DNA of 64,000 nucleotides from Sclerurus mexicanus (Eukaryota > Chordata > Aves > Passeriformes > Furnariidae), in the NCBI GenBank assembly GCA_013396755.1, contig VWZF01000299.1:249040-313039 (forward strand), written 5' to 3'. Each line of letters starts with the position of its first letter. Position 1 is the first letter of the stretch. Positions 47,662 through 63,000 of the stretch are shown piece by piece. The translations under genes were made by a program, and so were the position numbers. Below the pieces are notes generated by a model. It had not been told where the DNA came from and ran no database searches. It was given only the letters and a program-made list of their open reading frames with translations.

Positions 47662-50600
47662 GAGCTTGTTTCTGCCACTTTAAAGTTCTTTTCATGTTAT
47701 TTTTTAGTGCAGGGCTACATATTCTTTGTTAAGCACTGACAGTCAGGTTAGTGCCACAGTGGAAACAGATATAAAGAGAGTCTCTCTCTTGAGGAATATC
47801 CTTTCAAACAAAAAACATGCATAAAGAAAAGTACCTGAACCCCTGTGGCCTCATAGAACTTCATGATCACCACCCACCACCAGTAAATTGAAACCTTACA
47901 GGCATTACAACCCTGCACCACTACCAGGAGACACAGAAGAACTCCTTCAGGTGGAGATAAGGCTAAACAGAACAATAAGTCTATATTGTTACTAGTCTAG
48001 AGTATGGCAGCATTTACAGCATAGGTATTATTAAAGATATTAAACCCCCGTGTTCAACCAATCTTCATTCATGAACACAGTCTGGGTTGTTTTGGTTTTT
48101 TTCTGAGCAAACAACTTACACTATAAGTCTCCTCAGTATAGAGGCTGTGCCCTTGCATTTGCTTCATTAAGCTTCATTGTTCTAATCAATATCGTGCTCA
48201 GTTTTGTTCTGCTTTACAATTAGCATCACGTAACATCACACACTGAGATTTTTTTAAATGAAAGTCAGAGCTGCATGCAAGAGACCAAAACCAAGGAAAA
48301 GGAGCACTACCTTTGGTTCTACCCTCTTCTTCCTTGCAAGCCACAGTCCTCTCCCTGCTTTGCTCACTGTTTCCAATTCTAAAAAGTTCTATTTTAATAT
48401 GCTGAGAATTTCAGGCACTCCAAAAATTTGTAGACACGTTTGAGCTTCTGAATAAAAAGGGTCACTCTATGCTAAATTAAAAAGGACTGAATAATCACTT
48501 ATTTTTAACAGAGACTCCTTTTGTTTTCTGAAGTTGTTGCTATGCACATTGATGTGAGAATATAACTTGATCACAGGAAACAAGAAAGCTTTGTAGTTTG
48601 TAGGTTTTGTGTTTATTACCACAGTCCTTTTCACAGTGGTCACAAAGACATCACTTCATTTTTCATCACTATTAGTAATGAAACAACATTTTCTTGCTAA
48701 TGTTTAATGCTGCACAATTAATATACTACTGCAATACAACTGACATGTCTTTATGGGTTTGGGGGGTTGGAAAGCTTGTTTTTTGTATAGTGTTTCTTAC
48801 CGTTTCAGATGCTGAATGATATCAGCAATGATAGTTTACAGTTCGTTCAGCTGTGCTTCTTGATAGCCAGTTCACACAGAGCAAGTCACATCCCAGACCT
48901 GCTCAGGCTGTCCTGAGGCCTTTTACTTTGCATTTTGGACATGCTCTTATGTTCTCCAGAGCATAAGGCAAGGCTGCCTCAGAGAAACCATCCTCCCAGG
49001 GTAGAGTCATGTCATGAGTGATAAAGTTGGAGGTAGAGAAGACCTACTCAAACCCTGGAAGCCACCACAGTCTGCTGTGCAGGTGTGAGTGTGGACCAGC
49101 AGTCAAAGCTCTCTGGCCTCAGGTCAGACCTGGCTGGGCATTTCAACACTACATGGTGTTTTCATTTTAGTCACACAGGTTTAAGTCCTCACTTGTAAAT
49201 GGGCCTTTAGCTAAGGAAAGTTAGTTCACAAAGCATATTTCACCAAAGAACAAATGAAACAGCTGTGAATATGTGAAGTTACTTTGGGACCAGAGGCAAA
49301 AACCTCCCAAACATTTCTTGCTGTTGAGTGGGTCTTCAGTAAGACACTCAAAACCTGGGAACAACATTATCTCTTCCTTGACCACAACAAACTGTCATCT
49401 TCACTAACCTTAGCATCAAAGAAAATCAGCTATTGTTGCCCTTATCCACTTACCACTGGACAAAAACGGGAACTTCAGGTTGGAGAGGCAGAAAAAATTA
49501 CTCAATGCCTTTCCCAAAGAAGGAGCTTTGGTAAGAGTCTGCTTTAAGACTGACAGGATGTGAAGGTATTGTCTTGTTCTCTACTGGAACATGGGCATAT
49601 ATAATGTGAGGCACCAAAGTAGCTTAGGAACCCAAAAATAGCAAGCAATGCAAATAATTTCATAAAGCAGCACATACTAAGATAGTCTTTTTGCCACAGC
49701 ATGGTATCAGTGACAATTTGGACAGAGCACTTTTCAGCTGTCAGTGATCTATAATTCACTTGATTTTGTCAACCCTGCATTATCACACAGTTTAACACTG
49801 AAAGAAACGTCATCCATCAGTTACTCTCGTCTGACAAGGGCACATGGTAATACTATTGCTTTTAACACATAAGAAAATAGGGCATCAATTAAGAAATTGG
49901 AATGGACTGCCTACCTCAAGAACTTTCCTAATAAAATTAGGCATGTTCTTCTGGCATTGCTAATACCAACCTTCACTGACTGTATGTATTTAGTGATGTT
50001 CTGTATCAGATGTCAGAATGCACTTAAATTTGTTCACAGTAATTCTATAAAACCTTTAAAACAGGCTGACCACAACAACCTTCACTGGGTCATTGGCAAA
50101 GACATGTCCTCTCACTTTAACCTGTAGCTCACTTCCAAGCATGTCACGGACACAGTGTCAGGGAAGCATTCACATACTTTGCTTAGGCAGAGGGACAAGA
50201 GAGAAGATTCTGCTGCCTTAACACGGTGCCTTTTACCCCATGGAAACTCTCTTTCCTTCTTGTTTCCTCTGCAAAACTCAAGACTAAAACATTGATTTCA
50301 ACAACACAAAAATGCCTTGTTAATTTCCCAGCTTTGCAACAACTCGAAATAATCTCAGAAAAACAGAAGTACCTACTTATAACATATGAAACCTTGAATT
50401 AAAATCAGCACGACTATTTTCTGCCCCCTACTCTAATGTACAGGGAACTAGAATAACATAAAGTCAAATTCTCAGGATGCAAAAAACCCAACAACAACAA
50501 AGCTCTTGGTTGCCTGATTTCTTGGCTCTTCAGTTTGGTTCTGCTCTGTTAAGCTAGGATGAAATCACAGCAAACACTACACTAACTCTTCTGTTAATTA

Positions 50601-53600
50601 ACAGCCTGCTTTGCAACTGCACTTTTCATTCCCACAAAAAGTGCTGCATTTCCACAAAGTATCACTTGTAGTAAGGCATTCAAACATGCTAATTGCAGCT
50701 TGGCCTCCCAGGGAGATGTATGAGCTTACTCTGCATTAGTTAAAGACTTTTGAGTTGATTTCTTTTTATTACTGTTATTACAACTTTGAAAAAATAGAAT
50801 TTATTTTTGCAAATTTGCACCAATTCAGCTCAAGAACAGTGATAACACTAAGATATGCTTTACGAAATGACAAGTAACCCAGTTCAGTTTACAACAGCAT
50901 TATAGAAAACCAAACGGGAGGGGGCTGGGAAGAACTCTCCAGGCATCTGTTTTTTCTTCCACATAGATAGTCTGCATTGGCTGTGATGGAAATGGGACGG
51001 AGAAGTGACTGGAGACTGTGCAAAGCAGATGTGATTGTAAATTGCAACATAAGCAAATTGTTCAGTGTAGCTTCCTATAAAATTTACATATTCATTTTTT
51101 AAAATGATCTTCACTTGTATTTTTATTAAGTACTTGAGGCTTTATTCCTCTGCTTTATTTTTATCCTGCTGCTGGATAGTCAGTCAAAGATTGAAAAATT
51201 TAGTCACAAGAAAACAGGATTCAGCACTTGGTTATTGCAAATTCCTGTTTACTACAAACACTGACGTATTTGACTAAAGAATCTGGGTCAAAAAAGCACA
51301 ACAGAGGATGTTACCTGTCTTTGCACTGAGTAGCAGGCAGCTGGGAAATTGGGGAAATTGGTAAGATTTAACACAGAAACAGTATGAAACTGCTTCAATA
51401 AGATGATTTATTTTTTTTTTATAATGACATTTTAAATGTTAAGCCAAAGTACGAGAAGTTAGTGTTGTTTCCTGTTGACTTAAGACTTTACTTTCCAATA
51501 GATCTAGGCATCTGTGGCTCCTATTTTTGTATTCATGTAGCAGTGAAATTCGTCTCGCTAGGAACAGCAGCGCTGATTGTGTTGGTAAACAAATTAGCAG
51601 GGGACTGGACCTGTAGTTCTGGGAAGAAGCACTCTTCAGAACAGTTGTCCACTGCCAGACAAAGAAAGAGAGAGAAAAGATGCCTTCGAGAACACATTAT
51701 TAGGAAACTGCCTGGGAAGAGAAGCCCCAGGGACCTTGCTCTATTTTGAAAGCAGCTGCTATACTGATAACATATGATAATCTGCCTGGAAGATTCTAGG
51801 GTAATGTTATAACAAGAATAAAATTGATGATGCAATTTTTGACCATGTGTAAGTGGTGGGAAATTGTACAATATTAAGAAAAAGACAAAAACCAGGCCAC
51901 TGCACGAAGAGAATCTCTGGAGTGCATGAGGAGTAAGTTAACAAGGCATGGAGAAACACAAAAGAGCCAGAAAGCTCCAAAGCAATTTACAATGAGTCGT
52001 CATTCTCCAAAATAACAAATCAACACAGAAAATATATCCAGTTGTTATCCAAACAATATGGCACTTTCTGAACCAGATCCTGAAAATACTAATTTGTCTC
52101 TTGAAACTGAGCATTCAGATGAGCCCTTTTTTAATGAAATATACAATCAATACCTTTTAAAAAAAATAATAGACAAACACATATGACGATATAGATGTTA
52201 CCTGTTGAAGGTGTTTCCCTGTTTGAAAATATCACACACTGGGAGTTGAAGGCTCTTCCAAAGTCCCCACACACAGAGCACATTATGCATTGTTAGTCTG
52301 CTAGTTGTATTTGTACACAAATTTGGTCAAACAAAGCTACCAGAATTGGTTTCACTTTTTTTTCCTGAAAATATATATGCAAATTACATATACAAAGCAT
52401 TTACTACCTTGATCTCAACTAAATATTTTCAGTGAGACTAATAAAAGTCTAGAGTAAATTAATTTAGCTTATTAGTATTACTGCATAGGGCAGACTAGGC
52501 TCCAATCTAGAATGCTAAAAATAGTCAAATACACTTGCTGTAGGCATTTAAAAAATATAATCTTATTCTACAAGAAAAGAAATAAATTTTAAAAGTTCCT
52601 CTAAATCCACACCTTCTTGCAAAGGTTAAGTCTTGAAAACATGGATTAAAAACTCAGGACTCCTCTTGTGGAAACCACTGGGAGATCTGCCATGAGACAA
52701 ACGGCAGTCAAATCAATGGTAGTGGAAATCGTAGATAAATTGCCTACAAACACACCTTTATTGAAAAAAAAAGGCAGCATAAGATTCATTTGTTATAATG
52801 TAGATGTTAAGTGTTACAGAGTCAAGTAGTGAAATAAAAAGTTAGAGTAAATCCATCATTGTCAATTAAGATGCATTTAATATAAGATTGTCTCTGGCAT
52901 TCTTACAAATGTAAAGACATTTACCTTTAGACTATTGTTAGTCACCCTCTATATGTGACCATCAGCCTGTCATCATAATGCTAGAATCATATATACATTT
53001 TAACAGGCAATTTTCCTCTTTTAAAGATGAACTACTAGGCAAAAAGCCTATGTCCGTACTGCTGCTTTAGGATTTATTAAAGAACTCAGTAGCAGAACCG
53101 CGCATTTTGCTTAAACATCGTGTGCTGTCTTTTGTCTTGCCTTCTCTCCCAGTCCTTTCTCCAGGGAGGGGCTCTGAGCAATAAATCATCTTGATTTGTT
53201 AAAGTTCTATTATTTGCTTCTTTCAAAAGGCACAAGCTGCTTTACCTTAACCTTTGAGAAGATTTTGAACTTACACATTTGTTATATCTGAGTGTTTCCT
53301 CCACCTCCGAAAACAGTGCAATAGGTTTTGGGAACTCCCAGAAAGCCTGGATGCCTGTCAGCTCCCACTCCCACACACCTCAAAGAGGGTACACATCAGT
53401 CCAGGCTGCTCAGTGAACAACCATGTTATTGCACTTGAAGGAGATGCCTTGACAACTCAGATGGACTGTGATGACAGTCCCATGTAAAGCAGGACCCTGA
53501 CCTACTGCTGGGCTTGATATACTCCTGAAATTTCCTAAAACCTCTTTAGATGACCTCGTGCATTTACTGTCCTCAAGAATCCCACTCTTACTGCTTAACC

Positions 53601-54693
53601 AACAGAGACCGGCAGACTGTTCGCACTGCATGATTACACAGATATGGGAGCAGAAAGAAGAATCCACCTTTTCCAGCAGGAAACTAGGCCAATTGTCAGT
53701 ACTAGCACTCCCATTAGGGGAAGACAACCAATGCTGTGTAGAAAAAGACATTTTTCTCTAAATGCTGCCCTGCTACCCTCTCCCATTCCTGCCCACCAGC
53801 TTTGAAGAGGGCAAGATACAGCTCTCCGGAGACTCACCAGGCACAGTTTCAGCCATCTCAATGAATGAATCTGAAGGTAGAAACAAAAGAAACGTAACAT
53901 TTTGCTCTACATGCTGAACCTCAAAGGTCTTGATCTTGAAATGTCACTGGTCAGAGTTGTCCAAATAAATATGCTTCAGAAGAATTGTAACCTTTAATAA
54001 AGAGGTACAAGTACCTTCTAAGGATATATGTCTTCAGCACAAATACAATGTATACAAATAAAAACAAATCCAGCACCACAGCTAATCTTTAATGACACTT
54101 AATTTGCATTACAAAACCAGAACGGAGTGTTTATGGACCTGGCAAATGATTTAACATACAGCTTTACCTTCAAAGAGCTACTAAAAAGAGCCTCCATTTC
54201 CACAGATGAGTCCCAATGCATTACCTTTCCAGCAATGACTGCTAGAAGATCTAATCAGAGACATGCTTACTGAAATACAAATCCACAGCCAGTGGCTCCT
54301 TCAGACAGCAAAATTCACCTCAGTAATCTCCCTTTTTGCAGAGGGGCAGCCAGCTTTAAGTCCCTCTTGAAATTTCAAACTAGGGTTTAAATAAGACTTG
54401 GGTGAGGTATAGTTATTATGTCGACCACCTGCCTGAATGCTTAACTTAGCTATGTAGTAGATCATACAGAACACAAGTCAACAAGCCTTGTGATCAGTGG
54501 TGTCAAAGGCTGACAATACATCTAATAATAACCAGCACAGGCACCTCCATATCCAGCATTCATTGCTAGGAGTCAATTATCCACCATCTATTCAAGGGCC
54601 TTTTGAAGTCCTTCTTGTGTTACTTGAAAATAAAATTACACCAGGTCAGGTCAGTTTAAATGGCTGGATTTCTAGTTGGCTGAAGTTCACATC

Positions 54694-54719
54694 TTTTTTT
54701 TTTCTTTTTTTTTTTTTTT
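54694..54719. repeat. Poly(T) tract
   Basis: 26 bases of T interrupted by a single C at 54704. On the minus strand it is an A-rich run that could be a retroposon tail, though no body was recognised. Confidence 0.8.
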
Positions 54720-57700
54720 GGCTGTACTCCAATGCTAGCTGCAAACTTCTCATAAAGCTGCAGTGGTCTATTTATTAAAATTAAGCTTTCTGCTAACATT
54801 GAAAAATAATCCAAGCTACCACTGGCAAGAGCTCAAAACTCCTTGGGACCAGTCAGTTTTATTTAGGTTTAGCACCAGTGACTATCCACACTTTCTCTTC
54901 TCCAAAAAAAAGAAAGTACACACCATATCTTCATCCCATCAACCCAAGCTCAGGCTTCTAAGAGCAAATGATCCTCAAGTCCCCTGCACCAGCCCCTGTT
55001 TTCAGACTGGTGATGTTTGCCATAGTTCTCAGTGAGACAGGAAGCCCAGAACCCCCAACACCTGAGCTTCAGAAGAGGGAGCACCGACGAGCTGCCTTAG
55101 AAGTGCTTTCAGCAGGCTGTCATCCAACTTTCTTCTCCTATCTTCAGTTTCAGCATCCTCATTCTGATACACACTTCACATTATTTCTGTTTTTCTTATC
55201 CTTTTAGATCATAAAACTGCCTTTTCCTTTCAACTACTTATAAACTGATCTACTACATCACTGTCAGAAATTCATACTCCACAAAGAAAATTGTCATAAT
55301 TACAAGATTTAATATTTCTTTGATGAAGAAAGCAATCCTGAAAGATGAACTACTTTTTTACAACAAAACTGAGACTACTATTTACAGCTGTATCTGTGCA
55401 AAGGGCAATTTTATGATACCCTATTTTATTCAGTGAGCTGAAAACAATCTCCCTGTCCAAGATATGCTTAAGAAAATACATGCAATAATTTAATTAGCTA
55501 GTAGACTTTTGTGTAGTCCATGTAACACTTTCCGTAGAAATTCTGCAGTTGATAGGATTTCACTGGAAGGATCTGAATTCTTTCCACGCTGCAAAAGAAT
55601 GTTTCCACCTCACCACTAAGAGGTGAAAAAGCATCCCCTCCTGACAACACACTGTTGCAACACTTTGTGCTTAGCAGGGGAGACACAAATATTTACTGTA
55701 AATAACAGTGTGGTGGCAACGATATGCATTTAATCTGCCATCCCAGATTCCAATTTATACCTCTAAACCAGAATCGCTTACGAGACCTTCGTATCACCTC
55801 TTACACAATGTGTGCTACCAGGTAAGGCTATATAATTTCTATTTAATACAATAACAAACAACCCCAAAATTATCACTGAGCACAGAAGTTAAAAACATCT
55901 ACCTATTTAGACAACCTTGGAAATGTCTTTATGCAAGTAATCATTTCTCCAGGAGGGAAGAATCAATCAAATAAAGGAACCATGCAGCTGAGTAGTGATA
56001 TTGTATCAATGAACATGGCAGTATGTGCCCAATCCATGCAACATGTTGGAGAAAACATGATGTCAGAAAAGAGAAGGATAGCCAGCTGAAGAAAACCTGG
56101 TGCAATTTTACTCTACCACTATCGGCTGGATGACCTAAGGTGACAACTGCTCAGTGTCCCCTCCTGTACACACAACTAACAGTCCTGCTGTTTTTCTGTT
56201 CAAGGTACTGAGAAGTCTTGTGGGGAAACGTACTAAGAGGCAATGTAGTGTATAGCTAGAGATGTCCTGATAAATCTCCAGGAAGAACTGAAATGCTCAG
56301 AAACCTCCAAGAGCCTCTCTATGACAAGAAGAGATGTCTTGCTCTGCCATATGGATACGCACATTTTGCTGTGAATGGCTGTGAGTTATAACAACACCTT
56401 TGAAATTCAATAATAAATTCTGGTTTGATTATCTTTTTTCCACTCCTTCCAGATACAAAGGATCAAGGATATCAGTGATAAAACTTGGAGATATTTTGCA
56501 CCCTTTCCCCTTGTTCCCCAGGAAAGTTCAAGACTGAGTCTTAGATGGGTGGATGTTGGTTCAGCTAGTGCTACATATAATTGAAAAACAAAGCACAACC
56601 TACATTTATAGTTAGGAAAGTTACTCCAGGAAGCTGTGAGAAAGTAAAACAACAAGACCTCACTGGGGAGCTCATTTTAGAGAAAGCACAGCAGGATGCA
56701 CAGCCACAGAAAAATAATATTCAGAAAATCTGACCTAGATAACAGTATTTCCTAGTGACTAGAGTTCATTAAAAACAACAGATTAAAAATGTACTGTACA
56801 GGATTCTTTGAAGCCTGAGTGTCATACTCAGTTTAAATAACGCAACTTAGCTAAAAATGAAAGAAAATTTTATTTTTTTCCCTTACCAAAAAATAACAAC
56901 AAAGCAAGCTGTGAGTTCTGCTATTGAGAAGTTAATAATGAGTCAGTACATGAAACAGAGCTCTGACTTTGTAGGGTTTTATGAGTGAATGTTGTCTTTG
57001 ACTATGAGCAAAACTGATGAGCTCACAAACCCTGTATTCAAAGGGACACCAAATGCAAAAGTAAAACTCAGTAAAGTCTCAAAGTTTCCATACTATAAAA
57101 CTAAAGTATTTTCATATTATTTTAGTGAAAAAAACATGATGATTAAATTATGCTGTCTCATGGCAGAAGCGTGTGTTAGGACATGTTAGGAAATCTCCTC
57201 CAAGCCTTTCCTACTTCCCTGCTTCTCCCTGAGTGCTACAGTGAAAATTCTTCTTACAAAATGAGGCTGTTTTGACCCCTCACAGAGAAGAAGAAAGGCG
57301 AATCAAACTCTTTCCTCCTTGAGAAAGCTTCTGAGTTGTGCTGAATACAGCCTCAGGTTACCTCTTCATTCCAAGAAGGTACTTGAATGCTTCTAGACTC
57401 AAAGTTAAGCATTTGTTTAAGCACTATACTAATGCCAAAGTGCCTTTCTACATCAAGCCTATATTAACCTTACAAGGAGAGACAGTCTACTTTAAAAGCT
57501 TTGCTGTTGTGTAAGCATGAATAAAGGGATGAGATTAACAAACCTATACATCTTTTTCTGTAAAAATAACATGATGCATCATAAAATAGTTTCCAGCATA
57601 AATTCAAAACTTTAGATCCCTACAGAAAGTTCTCTGGACATCTCAAAGACACTCTCGCTACCCAACAAAAATAATAATCTAATCTCTAGTTTAACATTTT

Positions 57701-60021
57701 CTAAAGGAGAAGAATCATAGAACATAAACGCCTCCATGCTCAGTTTGATAGTTTCTTAAAAGTGACTCCAAAAGCACCTTTGAATTGTACAAACATTTTA
57801 TATCTACTGACTGCATGGTTAGCCATTTGTCACTTGAGAGTATTTATTTTTGCCCTAAATCAGTTACTGGAGTGAAACTTAAGATCTTATCTTTTAGAAA
57901 ATGCTAAAACAATGTAGCTAGATGAGTGTGCTCCATTCTAGTCATTATTTACTTACTACCTGTATTTGATATTCACTTTCTATCCACCAAGTCCTTTCTG
58001 AGCAAATTCACTAAAGGATCTCAATTAGAAGATGACTACAGTGACTAGGTAATGGAGGGCTCCTTCATCCCCTGAAGATAGCAAAGTACCAGTCAACCAT
58101 GCTGCAGGAAAGAAATGGTTCATTGAAACTTCTGCAATCTGTACTGTAAGCACCCTGCAAAACAATTCCTACTGGATTTAACAGTGGTGACTGAAGAGCT
58201 TGCTGGTCCTCCCATCCTATTCCCATACCACCCCATTGCCACAGTTAAATCTGACGAGTTAGTGATTCAAAGTTCCCTGCTGCCTCAGCTCACACACTGC
58301 CCCAACACCAAATAAAACCTGAAGGTGGATTACGCTGCCCTCAAGCTGGGAGTTGCAGTGGCTGGGGAACAGGCATACTACTTTTTGCTATTTTTACCTC
58401 AAGGATAAGGAATTCCAGCAGAGACAGGACAAAGTAAATGGCAGTAACTTCTTAAACTGCCTCAGCCTGAATCAATGGAGCTCTTAAATCACAGTCTATA
58501 GAGCAAAACTGAGTCCTGCTCATCAGCTCAATATAAGTTACCCACAATAGGATTTGGTATATTGCAATTTGCTTTCTTTTGTTGGCCAAATCACTGACAA
58601 ATCTCTGGAACTAAACTTTTTATAACTCATTTCACCAAGTAGGTGACACTTCTTAGACAGTTCTGCCTAGTAAAGCAGCTCCCTGGGTGGCTTTGGATCT
58701 TTGATAAATTTGCAGACATATCAGAATGAAATCTGACTAAAAGAATTTTCTGCGTACTTTCATAATTCTTGCATTTTAGAGTTATTGTTTTTAGGCCTTG
58801 CAGATTGTCATCTTCTTAGAGGGTCAGTAATTAAAAGGAAAACTTGGTGTCTTAGAATCAGTGCTCTTCCACCTGGGATTTATGCAGATCGTCTCAGAAC
58901 TCATAAGACAACTGGCACCTGTCCAAGTGTCTCTAGTGACAGTGACTGCTTGGTAGTCATCTGCAAGATCTTCCTAGCATTCTCTTTCCTAGTCTCAAGA
59001 ACACCATATAATGTCACTGTATGCAGACTTTAGGCCTAAACGCAATGTAAAATTGCTGCAAGATCATCGTGCTGCTTCAAAGATCTCTGGCAGCAACCTT
59101 TTGCTGGATGCTGATTTACTCTGTTTGTTATCTGGTGTTTCTGCATTGTTTTCATAATCTCAAAGTTCAAAACATGTTTTTTGGGCTGGATGGCTAACAG
59201 AGGCCGTGCTGCTCTCCTAATGTCAGAGTGCATGATTCATCCCTCTGCCCAAGAGCTTTAAGATAAGGTTGTTTCCAGTTTTTACCTGATCCCTTCCTGC
59301 TCCAGAAGCTTTGAAAATAACTGTTCTAAACTACTTTTCTATTTTACTGTTCAATCAAAATCGTGGTGCACTTTTTCTGTTACTGGATGAATGTTTCTCC
59401 TTTGGAGGACACCATTTCCACCATAAGTTACACAGTCAAAAAATCCTTACTCCCCACCCAATGCTCCAAACAACTGATTTGGAACTCCACACTGGTAGCT
59501 AAAATTGTCTGAACTTTTTAATGCTTAATAAGGGAGTTTCTTCTCACATGCATGAGTATGAAGTTTCCACCTTCAGATACTCAAACTCCAGAAAAGGGGA
59601 CAGCTTGCTGTTCCTTTATGTTTATTTACTTAATTTTATTTGAGCCACTTCTTGTAAGGAACACACAAGTATGCGTTTGGATATTAAAAGCTAATTTACA
59701 TGCAAAGCTGGCAAGAACAGTAGGAGATGGACAACTGCAATGTGCCACAACACTTGAAGTAAATGGGCTTAAATTAGGTAGGGATAGTGCCACTTCAGCT
59801 CTGAAATATGTTTGTTCTGTGGGAATGTGTATCTGATCTCTAATACACTAGGGGCAAATCAGGAGCAACTTCAGGACATTAACTGGATTTACAGCAACAA
59901 CTGAGGAGAAGGAGATAACTGGTTTTATAGAACGTACTTCAAAAAGTTGAAGCAGCCTGTAGGTCTGTCATCCTCCCCTCAACCCTGAGTCCATACAGAC
60001 TCGCAGGATGTAATTCAGGGG

Positions 60022-60048
60022 GAAAACAAACAAACAAACCAACCAAAA
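60022..60048. repeat. (AAAC)n/(AACC)n simple repeat
   Basis: aaaacaaacaaacaaaccaa followed by ccaaaa. Simple sequence only. Confidence 0.75.
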
Positions 60049-63000
60049 CTAAGATTATCACCTGCACCTTTTGTATTTCCCAAGATACTGTTCTGGTCCT
60101 AACACAGTCTATTTTCACACTAAGGTCAACAAGCAGATATCCAAGCATCTGCTGTATTTCCTTGAATTCTCCTTTATTTTTTCATAGGGGAAATATTGGA
60201 AAGTCTGTCCTTATAGAAGGCTGCCCAAAATGTGTATTTAGGACGTGACTAAGTATATTTGAGCTTTGTTTCACTCAAGCCTCAAGTTCAGTAAACCAGT
60301 TCAATTTATTCTACTGAGTTAAAGGCTTACCTATATGCATAGGTCTAACACAAATCAAAAGGATTTAAACCATATACTTACTTTAACACAAGGGAGACAG
60401 ACTTAAGCATAATATTCAACTGCTCTATGAAGATGGGACTTCAGTAAGAGACAGCAAGTAACAGATTAATAATACTGCTCTGTGCTCCTGTGATAGCATA
60501 ATAATTAAGACATGGCTGCGGAAGTAGCAAATCATACTCTGTACCCCACAAAAAATATAAATTAATGTAATTGAGGTACTTCAACTGAGGTACTTGTTGG
60601 TTGTCACATGCTTTTGACTCTTGTCTTTTGGGACTATTTTACTGTTGGGTTTACCTCACTAGGAATAGGAGAGTCACGATTTCCACATGAAGACTTCTTC
60701 CCATCATTGCGAGATAACAAATTTTCAAGTTCAGGTAAGATAAAATTAATGTGCCAAAACGCAGGTAACTCACCTAAGAATGAACCCCCCTCAGACTAAT
60801 GCCATAAATCATCATTACTTCAGAGACATCGGAAGAGGTTGTGGATTAAGCCATTGTCTGAAACACAATTTTGGTGACTGTAAAATTCAGTCTGATCCAT
60901 AAGTATAAATCCAAATCATCCACAGTGATTGATACTTATATTGTTCTCTGAAGTCTTAATAGGTCTCAGAAAAGTTGATGCATGCAGAATTTACGATCAG
61001 AAATAATTTCTTAAAAAAAAATCTCATTGCAGATAGATACAAATAAATTACTTTTAAATTATTTTAGAAAAGCTTTTTTGCATTTGCCAAAGCAATCAGT
61101 TTTAATTCCCACATCTCAGGCTTGAAAGCCCAGAAGTACCTCTTTAGGAAGGTAGCGTAGCAAGTGGAGATCAAGTAACAGATGCATTTATAACCTAATT
61201 CTGCGATGATTGTCACATGATGATCTCCAAATCCATGTATATACATTCATAAATTTTTAACTGTGTAGTGTATATAGTTTATGAGGACATTAAAAATACA
61301 TATATGGATTATTCATAACAACATTAAAATTGTACCAGGCTGTGAATTAAATGAATGGAATTTCCAATTATACAAATATTAGTACTTCTTTCAAAAAAAG
61401 TAGCAAAACCAAATTATCTCTTCCCTTTAATGTTATAATTTAAATTAAAAAGATACTGGAATTTACTTTAACCAAAACACAGTAAAGCACCAGTTTCAAT
61501 GGAGATTTTATAAAAATATTATTCTCTGCTTTCCTTGTGGTGGTGTTCCTCAGACTTATTACTGCAATTCTCTGGCAGTTCGGTTAAATGTCAATGCTCC
61601 AATTACTTTAATAGTCAAACTGTGCGCTATTTTCACCACACAGTCATTCAGGCTTGTCATGTTTGACAAATCCAGTAATTGAGATGAACTCTTGGTGAAT
61701 GCTGACATGTAACCAGTCATTTCCTACTGCAGAACATTGACCTCTGCAGTGCACACCACAGAGAATTTATTCAGCAGCTTGAAAAAACAAACAGACTTGT
61801 TATGTTTAGGATCATCATCTCATACATCTCCACTTATTTCCTTGTTTATTCACTTTCTGTTCCATTGGGGTGGGATTTAAAACATTCGGAGCACTCTGAA
61901 TAAGCACGAAAAAAAGACTAGAGCAAATATTCTGAAAAACTATTCTGAATTAAAAATGGTCTAACAGATTACTAGAGGCTGAGTGTACTGTCAAAGAGCC
62001 TCAAATCCCCTCAATGCTCCCTGCCCCCAAGCAGCTGCACCCCACCCCAGCTTCACCTTATTAACAGAAGAAGGTATTATGCAAATTACATAAAGTATTT
62101 ATTGAACAGTGCTCATTTCAGTCAGTCATTACAGTACATTAACCCTTGCTGGGGCCTGTTTAATTTTACTGCTCTTCCACCATGATGTCCTGCAGCCAGT
62201 GTGCAGGCAATGGACTGAAACCTCAGAACTCTCCCTGTTTAACTCAGATTCCCTGGAACAAGAACAAGCACTGCAAAACCTACCAAGTGTGTACTTGCTG
62301 GGCTGGCAGGTTCTTGGGTGATGCCTTTGGGACAACCATCAGTATTTCACAGGTCTGGACAGCTACAAGCTGTAGTTTTGTATTAAAAACCCAATACTCT
62401 GCAATGCCAGCTTGTTACAAAGAGAAAACACAACAAAGGTCTTGGATAAGGATGTAACCTAATTCAAATGCAACTCTGAAGTCCCCTGTGAACTACATCA
62501 ACTGGGGACCTGATGCTACTTTTGTTAGGAAAGTTACTACAGACTTTTCTATCAGAATTTATCCCTTCTTTGGATGAACTGCTAATATTTCATGAAAGAA
62601 AACTTAAAAAAATCCAAACAGCAAAACCCTAAAGAGTTGTGATCAAAAGCAAACAGTGGACAGTAATATAAGAATAAACAATCCACACAGACAATACCAG
62701 CTTCCAAGAAATTACCCTCGCAGTTGCCAAAACTAAACACCTCTTTGAATGCTTCTGGATTGCCTTTGTCAGAGACAGTGGCTGGTCTAAGACACATTAC
62801 CAAACTGGGTTTAGAAGAGACCTTGCTTCATGTTCCTTCCCCCAAAGACTTTATGCTTGATCTTTGGCAAGTGAATTCATTTATCTATTTTACAAGCTGA
62901 TGGGTTGCTCTTCCCTGGAGTCTTTGAAAGAAATTTGTTAACTATCACAGGTCACTTAGATTCTGCAGGGGATAAAGACCTGTTACATAACAAAGACAGC

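Noticed and set aside
54480..54620. Stretch 'gatcagtggtgtcaaaggct' resembling a dispersed ancient repeat
   Set aside because: Similarity rests on one block remembered loosely. Boundaries and family cannot be supported.
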